Assembly: GCA_937906355.1 (NCBI GenBank)
Contig: CALCWF010000083.1
Span: 1-24,414 of the forward strand
Reading direction: 5' to 3'
Source of the DNA: an uncultured Rickettsiales bacterium
Lineage (GTDB): Bacteria > Pseudomonadota > Alphaproteobacteria > Rickettsiales > Deianiraeaceae
Length of the DNA stretch: 24,414 nt
The notes below the pieces were generated by a model. The model searched no databases and had not been told where the DNA came from. It was given only the letters and a program-made list of their open reading frames with translations. A program made the translations under genes and the position numbers. The number at the start of each line of letters is the position of its first letter. Within the stretch, counting starts at the first letter, position 1. Below are positions 1 to 12,200 of this stretch, one piece after another.

Positions 1-205
1 TTTGATTTGCCGCCATTGCTATCTTTACTTTTGTCGTCACTGTCAGAATCCGATTCGTTATCGTCAGAACTCGATTTTGATTTGCCGCCATTGCTATCTT
101 TACTTTTGTCGTCACTGTCAGAATCCGATTCGTTATCGTCAGAACTCGATTTTGATTTGCCGCCATTGCTATCTTTACTTTTGTCGTCACTGTCAGAATC
201 CGATT
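1..205 (-). repeat. Perfect 75-bp tandem repeat encoding a Ser/Asp-rich linker
   Basis: The unit at 1-75 is repeated without mismatch at 76-150, and again for 55 bases at 151-205. It starts at the window edge, so the full copy number is unknown. In frame each unit encodes 25 residues, of the form SSSDDNESDSDSDDKSKD followed by SNGGKSK. The perfect DNA identity points to recent expansion or homogenisation. Ser/Asp-rich stretches of this kind act as disordered stalks in surface proteins such as the staphylococcal Sdr family; that role is an analogy here. Diverged Lys/Asp/Ser-rich sequence continues to about 260. Confidence 0.95.
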
Positions 206-3200
206 TTTTGTCACTATTGTCACGACCTTTGTCGTCTTTGCCTTCTTTCTTTTCGGGCAATACCGCACTAACTGATAGATTTCCATTATTTATGCCTTGT
301 TCTGCTTGTTGCATGCCGGCAACGACTTCATTTTTTAAACAGTAAGTAATTTTGCTTTCATCAATTGAAAGTGTGCAACGATCGAGTTTCTCAACATTAT
401 TATAGCTTTCTCTTTTTCTATCCAACCATCCACTTACATACTCTGTTGTCCCAGTGTCTTTTTCTCTTCCACTTATAAACAGGTCGTTCCTTATACGTCT
501 TTTCCTATCTTTTACGTCACCAAAAATATTAACACTTATTGTTTTGTTATCATGCATTAAACGCCTTTCTCTTTTAAAGAATTTAGTAAGTCCAGATCTC
601 GTGTCTATTTTTTTGTCATGGACTAGTATTTTATGCTCAACTTCCTTCTCACGACCGTCTTCGTCAATGTATGTGATACGGTTATTGCTATTGTTATAAT
701 CTATAATATTAACATTTCTATTGTTTTTATTGACTGCTTTAAAGCTATTAATTCTAAACATTGGTTTGCCATTATCAAATATAATAGAAACACCTTCGCC
801 ACTGAAATCGCCCGCCTCAGCAGACAACCGTGCAAATTTAATTATATTTTCCACTTTAGCATTATTTTTTTTGTCTCTCTCGTTTGTAAGAAGTTCTCTT
901 CTGAGGGCTGTAAGCTCACTCTCAAGATCGACTCCAGTGGTTCTAGTTCCATTGAAATGTATTTCAAAGTAATCTTGCGAGCCGACTTTCGTTACAACTT
1001 CAACATTTTTGGTAACTCCTTTGTAAAAGTTCCAAAGACTCTTCATTGCAACAAGATCGAAACTATCTATTGTTTTATCACTCACAGATTTGCTACTGCC
1101 TTTTTTCTTAACACCCTTCTTAACGTCCTTTTTATCATTATAAGCACTCCTCCTACTCTTGATAACCCTCTCCAAGCCTTTGAATATACCTTTCAACTCT
1201 TCGTCTGGTAAAGATAAAGAACAGCCAATATGTGCATAACCCTTGAGATCAATCATTATTTTGCCATTGCCGATCTTCTCAAAAAGATCAGTGCCAATAA
1301 GACTCTCAGTGACGACTTTCTCATTCTGATCTAGATTCCTATGTAGCTCGATATTGATACCATACATATCGCCATCACGCCTACAATAACCTATTTTTGA
1401 AATTGGAAGATTTATAACAGCCGGACATACACGTCTTGAGACCTCGGTGTCAAAGATTTTTTCTGCAACAGAGACAATATTTTTTTCAATTTCCTGCTTC
1501 TTTTTCCTTTTATTGAGCCATGATTCATGGTCGTCAAGAGAGCTCTTTGGCAACTGCATGTCGTCATTAGATGGCGAAATATTATTTTTTAATGCACTGA
1601 TCTTAGTAGATAAGTCAGCAAATAAGTTATTCAACTTATACTCGCTTTCGGTCTTGTCACTGACCATTACTTCCCAGTTCGTTACATTGATCCTAACTTT
1701 TTCTTTACCGGAAGATTCAATATTAATGCATTTAGTATTTATCGTTTTTTCATCTGCTGTTTTTTTCGAATCTACTATATCATTAGTTTCTACCTCAATT
1801 AGTAAACCTTTACTGGCATCGGCAGTCACTGTGAAATCTTTTACTTCATTGGCTGAGAAAAACCTCGCTAGTCTGTCTATAGTTTCTTCATCCAGACAAA
1901 CTTTTACCATTTCATTCGAATTAATGACTTCTCTCAAACGTTTTATCGCATTAGCATCATTAGCAAGCCCTAATCCGCAATGTTCAAGACACAGCCTTCT
2001 AAGCGTCGAGCCAACCTCTTGTAGGAATTCTTTATTGTACTTAACGCTAATTTTATTTTTTCTTACCGAAATCTCTGTGCTCTTAGGCAAGATTTTTATC
2101 TTCTTTTTTTTCTTCGTTAAGGTATCTACCGCTTCAACATCGACTGCCACACTGCTACTTATCACGTATTTCACATCTCCTTTTTCTTCTATTGCTTCGC
2201 AATTAGAAATCCTATCATCACGTGACTTAAACAAAAAATTACCGATGTTGAACCTAACGTCTACACCCGCATGATGGATCTGTTTCACGGAGAACACATT
2301 GCCGTCTTTTCTTTTTAAAGCATCTTTCAAGCGAATAACGTCAGATTCTTCATTCTCACTATCATTTCCGTTACTATTAGCCACGAACCGTCCCGCCCGA
2401 TCTATAGGAATCTTTGTGTCTTCAAGTGGAATTTCTCTATCGCCAACAAACAATTTTCCACCTCTTTTTGGATAAAATTCAACATTACCGTTAAAGAAAT
2501 CAATAGTTGTTCCTGGACAAACTTCAACAACTTCTAACACCTCATGCATCACGTTATTCTCTATTCTTTCAGTCTTTACACACATTTTAGCTCTATCACT
2601 ATTAGAGAAATCAATTTTATTAAGTACGCGAGGTGAAGATACTTCGTTAATGTAAAGCTTCGTATTTCTTGATAAAGAGCCTTTGACGGAATCCAAAATA
2701 TTTTTATCCACAATGTTCCATCTTAGATAAGGAACTAATTCACAATTATCGTTCACTTTATAAACAACATGCAGATCGGAAAATACAAAATCGTTCACAT
2801 CACGTGCTAAACTATAAATACCGTTGCCTTCTTTCTTGAGTTCGACTTCTCTTTCTGTTTTTTTCAACGGGGTCCATAAGTTAATCTTACTAAGAAGTTC
2901 CTTTTTTTCGCTCTTGTCTCCTTTGATTGTGTCGTCATTGTCTCCTTTGATTGTGTCGTCATCTACTTCTTCGTTTTCATTTTTGACATCGTGCTTGTAT
3001 GATTCTACGCCAAATAAATATCCTTTTTTGGCTGCATCAAAGAAATTAAACTTTCTATCCTTTATCGCCTCGACAGTGAACGTCCCATTCACCACATTAA
3101 TTATCGCGCGTCTTGCCCATGCACCAATAATATATTCTTTTCCATCTATTAGTAATTTTGACGCTCTATTTTCATCAAACGTTAAAAATAGCTCTTTACT

Positions 3201-6200
3201 ATTTTTGTCGAACGACAGTCCACTGACAAGTGCTTTTGTTGTGTCAATTCTTTTTGAAAGATCACCGTTGGTAAAGCTTAACAAATTTGTAGATTGTAAA
3301 TATTGATCTTTCTTTGTTGCCAGCACAACATACCCTGATTGTATTCTTATAGTTCCGAGCCGACATTCATTGAATGCCATCCTTATATCATCGTTAACGA
3401 GACCCGTTGCTTTTACAAAGTTCTCCTTTCCATCTGTTGTAACTGAAAACTTATCTTTTCTATTTGTCTCAAAATCACATACACCAAAAACTTCAACTTC
3501 ACTGCCACAAATATTATAACGTCCTTTTTTTAAGTGGCCCTTGATTTTATTATCGTTTAGTGATGTGTTATTAAATACTGGATCACACGAAACACAATCT
3601 TTTGTATCAATAGTATATACACTATCCTTCGAAAAAAACTTACTCATTTTATCTAGGTCATTGACGATAAAAGATATATTATTTGTTGTAAAACTAAAAT
3701 CATCCTTTGAAAAAATAATCTTGGTAACTCGTCCCTCATGTTTTTCGAGACGAGCATTTTCAACACTCATGGTATTAGTTCCATTTACGGGACGAACATT
3801 AATTTTTATTTGCCCACCATCGCTCACAAGAGTCGTTTCGCAACCTTTAAACTCAATTCGATCACAAATGATATTGAGTTCGCCTTTTTTCTCGTCGTAT
3901 TTTACTACTAGTCTTGTTGGATCTGTCGCAGAAATTTTGCACTTCTCTCCGAGAGAGCACTCCTTTCCGAAAATTTCAACAATTAATTCACCACTCAACG
4001 AAGTAGCCGTTATTCCATTAGCATCATACTCAAAGCAAACATTTCCTTGTTTTGGAAACGAATAAGCCACCGCAGAATTGATACTATCGTCCCACTTTAC
4101 ATCGACCTTACAATTTTTGGCAATTCTTGTTAAACCTCTTTTATAAGAGTTTACATTTTTATCAAATACAACTCTTCGTGGTCCAACTTCTTGTGACTCA
4201 GCACCTGCTACTTCTGCCTGACGAGACCTAAGCAACGAATAATATTCCTGACCTACAAAGATGACTTTATCAACAACACAACCATCCACCTTTTTAACTG
4301 CCACTACTTCCTTTCCTTCATTGACACTTAACCTAACAAGATTTCCTTTATCGTCAATAATAATCTGATTAATATTAGAGATGTCGTCAAATTCAAGATA
4401 TGATTTTTCGCATTTGTCCGCAGAAAACGTTGGTATTCGGTACTTTTGACCTGCTTCTTTTTCAACATATTTTTTTCTATTGGAAAATGTGGAAAAAGTA
4501 GTCGTTCTTTGTTCCGCATTAAAGCTAACGGCATCTTTTTTGAAAACAACATTACCACATTTTTCCCGGAAAATTAATTTTTCATCCTCTGGTTTAATAA
4601 TATTTCCATCATCATTAATACACCAATTCCGAAAATAACCATCTATTCCGGATTGTTTACATTCAAGCTCATCATTGATTTTAATATTTTTACTACCTTC
4701 TTTAGGGTCGTCATTATAAGTCACCTCCAGCAACTCGCAAGCCAGGTTCACTCGAATTTTTTCTCCTTTATCATGAAAAAGAATCCTGTTTTCGTAATAA
4801 TCAAAATCACCACAAATTGCCTCTCCTGCAGCTGGTGTAAAAGTAATCCCTCCATCGCAAAAAGATATTGAAGTGCCAGTCCGCACCTTGACCATGTAAA
4901 TATAACCATTATTGCTTCTAACGGGGATAACACATCCCTCCGTCGCTAATACTGTTTTCTTGTTCTCACCTGGTTTACTCCCTATATTACCATAATTACC
5001 GATGTTAAATTGGTCTTTTAATCTTTTGAAACCAACATCTTCATTATCTCCATAAGATGCTTCACGATTCGTATAAAAGAGTACATTTTTTACTTTATAT
5101 TCTTCACCTGTATACTCAAATACAACACGACCATTCCCATCCGTTTTTTTATTTGCAATATCGCTACGTTTAGCACAGTTTTGACAAAAGCTTCCATCAT
5201 TTGGAACAATAATTTTTGGGATTCCATTTTCTATAATCATTTCGTATTGTTCTTTATTATTTATGCATTTTTCAATGTCGCTAGCAAAATACGACAAATC
5301 AAACAATTCACCGTTAATGCACATATATCCCTTCGGTATTACACCTTCTAAAAAATGCACTTTTCTTAACAATTTGCCGGCTTTTTCATAGAACTCAATT
5401 TTCTCTACACAATTTGCACGTTTTATGCACAGTCCTTCATCTTCAAATTCAAGACCACCATCACCTTTATCATCAACAGTAATACTTTTTAGAATATTTT
5501 TCATCACATAGCCACTTTTTTGTTTTTCGGTTCCAAAATTAATAACCGCGTTGCGTAACTTACTATTGTTATAGTACATTTCATTGTTGTCAACAGGACG
5601 AATTGTATTTATCGAATGCGAACTAAAATCTGTGAACGATAAATCAACAATCGCATTGCCTAAAACGATATCCTTAAATTCTAGTAAATCAATCCAGAAT
5701 TGTGCTTTTTTATTTACAATAAATGTAGCCATTCTTGTATCATTCTCATGATACACATGTAACGTTTCGCTTCCCCTGTTCATTCCTTTAAACGTCTCGA
5801 TATCCAGCCATTGGTTTTCGTCAACTTCAACTTTTCCATCTTTGAACAATTTCCATTGTTTTTCAACTTGTTGATACGAATCAATTTTTTCGATAACACA
5901 TTCATCATAATAAAATCTATATTTCCCAGCTTGAAAGCAATCACCAATCTGGTATTGCCCTTCTTCTGTTTTTTTAAATAGACTAATTTCTTCACCGTCA
6001 GAAACGGTAATATCGCAACATCTTATACCAGACTCATACCAATCTACACCGAAGATAATTTCCCTAGCACATGGATAGATTGCAAACTTCCCGAATGTCG
6101 ACGCAATATGCCCCTCGATATCGGCGGTACTTCTTTCTATGCTCTTCACATTTCCATTTGTGTCAATTACTACTTTTTTAACTCCACCGGTTTTAATTTC

Positions 6201-9200
6201 GCATACATTGTCATATGGTGATAAAATATCAAGATCGAGAAAAAACTCCCCACCTTCTAACACAAAATTACCGTCTTTATCATAAGAAGCTTTAACATCT
6301 TCGCCTTTGTTGTTTTCATTACTATTCTTATTTACTGTGGCTGAGAACTTGATTGTTTTATTCGCGATAGATAAACTGCCTTTTTTTATTTCTTTGATTT
6401 CTTCGTTATCAACAACTTCACTCCCACACTCGACTTTTACATAACGCTTATCTAAATCTAAAAAGAAATTTACATAGCCACACATATTTTCATTATCAGG
6501 TATTAACGAATTTGGCATATCGCTCATTTCTCCTGTTGCATTGTTTATTACATGGTATTTATTACTTTCTTCATCGAAGAATATAATGTCTTTTCCGTTA
6601 AAGAGAACACCTTTTGCATTATTCACTTTGCAATGATCAATAACAAATTCATCATTTTCACTTTTTATATAAGGGACGAATAAGCTACTACCGGTAGCAG
6701 GAGTGATTCGTTTTATATAATATTTCCTCGAATTCTCTTTTGTAAGAAAGGAATCTAATTCAAATTTCGTTCCCTTTTTTAAAGTAGACGTCTTCACTAT
6801 TAATTTGCGATACGAAAGTTGCATTTTGCCGTCACGAGCCACAACCCTTATGTCGGCTAGGGGTACATCAACATCACCAGATATACAAAAAACACCATCT
6901 TCGTTGATCTCTAAGTCAACATATTCAAAGTCCTTGTCAACAAGACCCTCATCTGCATAAATTTCTGCATATTCATTATGTTCAGGATTATTGAAATGAA
7001 CACTGCATTTATTGGAATCGCCATAAAAACATGCATTCCTTTTACTATTCGAAACTTGATCTTGTTTGCCAACTTTATGCGATTCTACGTTTCCATAAAT
7101 TTTATCTTCATCACAAGATTCAAGAGTATATTGCTCTGCGTTTAACGTAACTTTACGAACATTAGTCACTTTATCGAGCGACAACTGCCTTTTACCATAG
7201 AAAATATCGGATTTTATACCTTCAGCACCGGTAACCTCAACAGAGAAGTCTTTTTTTTCTTTTTTACTAAAGGTAATACGCTCTATATTGCTCGCTCCTT
7301 TTTCTGAGAATAACGACTCTGTTTTGCCTTCCTTATCACGGCATTCAACATTAATACCTCGTGCCCCACCACATACATTGACGATTATTTTATTATCATA
7401 TGTAATTAATATCGTAGTGGCCATGGTTTTATCAAAACAGTAAACTCGTTTACCGACAGTTAAAGTTAACGATTTTATTATTTCATCTACGGGACTAATT
7501 AAAATACCTTTTTCTGTTCTCGCGACAGACTTAACACCTGAATCTTGTCCAAGATATAAGCTACCTCTAATGTCTATGAGCATGGCTCGCAGATCAAGTT
7601 CACATTTACCAACACATTTGTCATCGAAGCCGGTAAATGAACTAATCAAGCAGTCTCTTCCAATATGAATGTCAGCTCCTATAAATTCTGCCTTCCAAGA
7701 TGTATTCAACTTTACAAAAGACAACTGTGCATTACCTGACAACTTTATTTCTTCTTCTTTTAATTCTATATCGCAATCACTGTTTTCTACCTTTAATTTA
7801 GATTTATCTCCATCATAAAAAGTTCCCATTGAATGTGGACTTGCATAAAAGAAATTATCTCCTTTCTCTTCAAAATTGCCATTATATATCCAACTCTCTT
7901 TTTCTTTTTTTTTCATTTCCTCTTCAAGTTCTAATAACGCTACCTGTCTGCTGGAACGACTTTTTTTACTAATGTTTTTATCGTAAACTTTGGCATATAC
8001 ATATTCCGATTTAATAAGACCACATCCTCCAGAAACAAATCCAATACCACGCCAATCACTAGGACGTGTGACGCTACAAACGCAATGTTCGTAGTTAATA
8101 AAACAATCTTTCATCGTATTATTATAAATAGAGGGAAGCAAAAGTATTTTTGCGCCGTCGGGTTCTAATACATTCTCAAAATAATCACCGGGTATCAACT
8201 CGCATGCTAAATGTCCTTTTCTGCTGACATATGATAACTTATTATCTTCTAATACTAATTTTTCTAAAGAAAAGTCTGTTATTTTTTTCGGAACTCTCAA
8301 TTTTCCATCTCCATCTCTTGTAAGTTCAACTGTCCTCCTAATTAAATCAGTATTGTCGTAATTAACGGATCGCAAATCATAAGACAATCTTTCCCCTGCG
8401 TAATCACCGAACATGTCGCTCGTCTCCCCCACTTTAACAAAGTCTTTCTCTTCTACGATTTCTTCTCCGGTCGATGTCTGCGTATAGATGGAGCATTTTG
8501 CCAACAAACCATTATCGTATATAGAGACAGCCCTGCTACAATCTATTTTTGCTGTCTTATCATCAAATTCTACTTTTAGTTCATTATTATAATCTTTTAC
8601 TTCATCCTTAAGAACATCTTCTATTTTTTCTTCTGCTTTCTTCTTGGCAACTTCTAAACTTTTGTGCTTAATAACTTCTCCGTCTTCACAGTAAAAATTG
8701 CACTTTCCGTCTGAATCAAATGTAACCTTACTACCACTGGCTAGTATTAACGATCTATAGAAAGTATCAGATAAATTGTCCCTGTAGGCAATTTTGAGAT
8801 CTTCGCAATTCTCACTCAATTGTATTTCCTCTATTGGTCGTCTTTTATAGTTCGAACGTCCTTCGTCATTATTAGTATTGGCCAATTTAATAACAGTACC
8901 TTTCGCCAACTTGCCTCTAAACGCTTTTCCCAGCTTTTTATATCTAAGATAGGTAGATCCGTCACTTTTTGTTACACAATAAAGATTGCAAAAGCTGAAA
9001 TCATTAACATTAATGGAAACACCATAGCTATAATCTTCATTATTATTTTTATAAAGTTTAACCTCTCCGTACCCATCTGGACAATCATCTGATTTACTGA
9101 AACTCTTTAATTGTTTTTTCATGTTAGACTCGTCTGCACTTTTGAGCAATGTGTCAAAAATAGCATCTTCAACTTCACCGTTCACAGGATCTATAAGAAG

Positions 9201-12200
9201 TTCGCTTATACGAGCATCTGCAAAGTCATCTGCATTAACAGTTATTATGTTTTTACCCGTCGAGTCTGCTATTGATATTATTCCTTTGATTGGCATACCG
9301 ACAAATTCAAATAAATCCTTGCCGGATTTATCTTTAATGACGTGAATCTTTTTCACGCCAGACTTTCCCCCCACGGAAACTTTAAACCCGTCTACATCAA
9401 AAACTTTACTATCAAATTCATCTTTACGATAGCTATCGATCTCTTTCACCTTTCCATTCTCATACTTATAGCAACAATCTCCTTCAATAAAGTCACCTGT
9501 CTTTTTATTTTCAGATGCTTTTCGCTCATTGTCTATACCTCCAATTTCTTCCTTCTTGATCTCTTTTACATCTTTCCCCACTTTTTTATCCTCTATATCG
9601 ACCGTGAGACGCTTATAATTGTAATTAGAAAAATCCTTTTGATTCTTGTCGGAACCAAAAATACCCTTAATGGACGAACCATTTTTTGAATCACTACTAA
9701 CTTTCATTTTGCCAGTTTTGATATTAAATTCTATACACTCGATGCTCTCCCCACTTTTAATTAAACCGTTAATATTAATTTTATCATTGGCAATTTTGCT
9801 AACTAACACTAACACTCGATCTTTATATACCTCTATTTTATCAAACTTATTATCGACACAATTCAGTGGTATTTCTTTGTTTCCAAAATTGAGTTTTAGT
9901 GCATTGCAGTTTTTTAAGTTAGTTATCTCGCCCAGGCAGTCCTTTTTTTCATCGCTTGTAGAGACGCAGATATCACTAACAAGTCCACTGATCTTCACTT
10001 TATCGTTGAACGAAATAACGCCGGTCTTAACACTTATATCACCAGCACCTTCATCTTCGCCGTCAAAAATTTCGTCAAAATTTCTTTTTTCTTTGTTAAA
10101 GATTTTTTCTTCGCATGTTGCCATAAGCTTTCCTTTAAGCTTTTCCACAAACTTATCATTATTGACTGCAAGCAATTTCCCGTCTCTGCTTAAAGCAATA
10201 TACTTAGCATTAAAAATGCCATCAATACCATTGATTACTTTTCCATTTTTATCACGAATGTCAAAACTACCGATATTGCTTCCATCGGTTTGCAATATGA
10301 TAGTATCGTTTTTGACAACACTCATTTCCGAAAAACCGGAGTATATATTTAAGACTTTTCCATTGTTCAGATTAAACTGACTGTTCGATTTGATTTTCAT
10401 TCGATTTATAATACCTTCTTTAGAATTGAGAACTCCTTTTATAACTCCTTCAAACGAAATTCCTTTTACGACATCATCCACCGATACATTCAGATAACAT
10501 TTTTCTTCAAAAGACTCGGCATGATATGGAATATCGAACAAAATATCTTTCTTTAAGTCCTTATCTTCATCTTTTTTCGCATTCGCATCGCCACCATCCG
10601 GCACTCCATTATCATCATCATCATTAAGATGAATCGCATTTGTATTGGTGTTTATATCTTCGACCTCTTCTCCGTGCTGACCTTTATCTTCTCCCACATT
10701 AATATTGTCCTCAATTTTGCCTTCACCACACAGGCATGCGGAAAGTGGATCTATGGTTATAGCTCCAACAGACTTAGCTTCCACCAACGCACCATTTTCA
10801 TCGCTATAAATCACCGTTGTATCGTCACGATGAGGTATGAATCTTATAATTGGATATCGCACCTCTTTTTTTTCTCGAGATGCCTCTGTGTTCTCGAAAG
10901 AGATATCAGTTTTTGGACAAACTTGCACCATAACAAGTTTATTATCTGCTCTTTTTACTGGAATCTTGACTAAATCTTTTTCTCCAACATTTATTTTATC
11001 TACTAAGTAATGACCATATCCTGAATCTTTTAAGGAGATAGTAGAATTACTCGTTAAAAAGCTTCGCATCATTTTATTGCTTCTATCGTCGATGCTTTTG
11101 TCGAACTTTAAAAAGTATCTCGGCTCTCTATTGCCAGTGGCCTTCGTGACAACCTCGAGCTTTGAGAAGTTAACATATGCGTATTGATCTTTTATCCTGT
11201 AAAGACCGTTCTCATCACGAACGATCTCAACTTCGTTGTCTTTTGCTTCGTTATCACAAATATTAAGCTCATGATGTATTTCTATATCCTTATTGATGAT
11301 AAATTGTTGCTTTTCGCCATAAACATTAAATTTGAATTTCTTCCTGTCTTGCTCAACCATGAAACCACGGGTGAAACCTTCGCTGGACGGAGTTATCGCT
11401 ACATCTTCGTTGCTGTTTTTCTTGCCATCAAGATACCTTACACTCTCTACGGAACATTCTTTTGTATCTATTACTCTATTGCCAAACTTGTAAGCACCGT
11501 CGACGTGTCCGAAAGTTAGACAATTTTCGTTATTCACTGCCAAAACTTCCAATATCTCAAAAGTTTTTCTATCAAGAATGATTTTCTTTCTTGCTAAACC
11601 AGCACAACGTTCACAATCAACGATTACATCGTCTTCACCGTCTCTCGTTTTTACAATGAGTTTTTCTATATCTCCAAAAAGTTCAATCCTGTCATTATAA
11701 AGATGAACTCTGTCAACACCGGTCGATCGATTTAAATCAATAGCCGGAGTTTTTTCACCTTTATTAGAGATAACGCATTTCACTTCTTTTTCCTTATCGA
11801 GCGGTGTCAAAACTCTATGGTCGACCTCGTGAACGTCCTTTATTTCCAAAAAATTGTAATCATAATCAAGGCGATCGTTAAGTCCAATGAATTTAATTTC
11901 GTCAAGATGATACTGCCCTAATTCTTTTTTAACTTCTAATTGATATTCTTTAAGGTCAGCTTCAATATCAACATCACGATCACCATAAGTAAAACTAAGT
12001 TCAATAGGATTGAGGTGAGAACAAACTATAAAGTCTTTTTGTTGACCATTTTGCCAATATTTTCTCAGCGACACTTGTTCCTTCCCTATGTCTCTTCCAG
12101 GGTGGTATCTAAAACCTCCTCCGACACGAATCGACAATTTTTTTGGACGAACATTCTTTCCATCATCAATGAACTGAGATTCCAAACTTGTTAAGTCAGT

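Noticed and set aside
1..205. The 75-bp array as a CRISPR
   Set aside because: The units are perfectly contiguous with no unique spacers, and they encode an in-frame Ser/Asp-rich peptide.
2..345. Two overlapping plus-strand open frames across the 75-bp repeat
   Set aside because: They are low-complexity shadows of the repeat (Cys/Leu/Ser-rich in 25-residue periods) opposite the real minus-strand frame, which continues uninterrupted from the rest of segment 3.
1447..4065. Plus-strand open frames of 160-275 codons
   Set aside because: They are Ser/Leu/Phe-rich translations of the antisense strand of segment 3, caused by its A/G-rich coding strand. None has protein-like features of its own or a ribosome binding site.
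9646..10380. Plus-strand open frame of 244 codons
   Set aside because: It is an antisense shadow with hydrophobic Leu/Ser composition, entirely inside segment 3.
10590..10625. Calcium-binding type-3 repeat
   Set aside because: Only one loose D-x-D-x-G match exists inside a generally acidic linker. There is no repetition and no paired cysteines of the known family.
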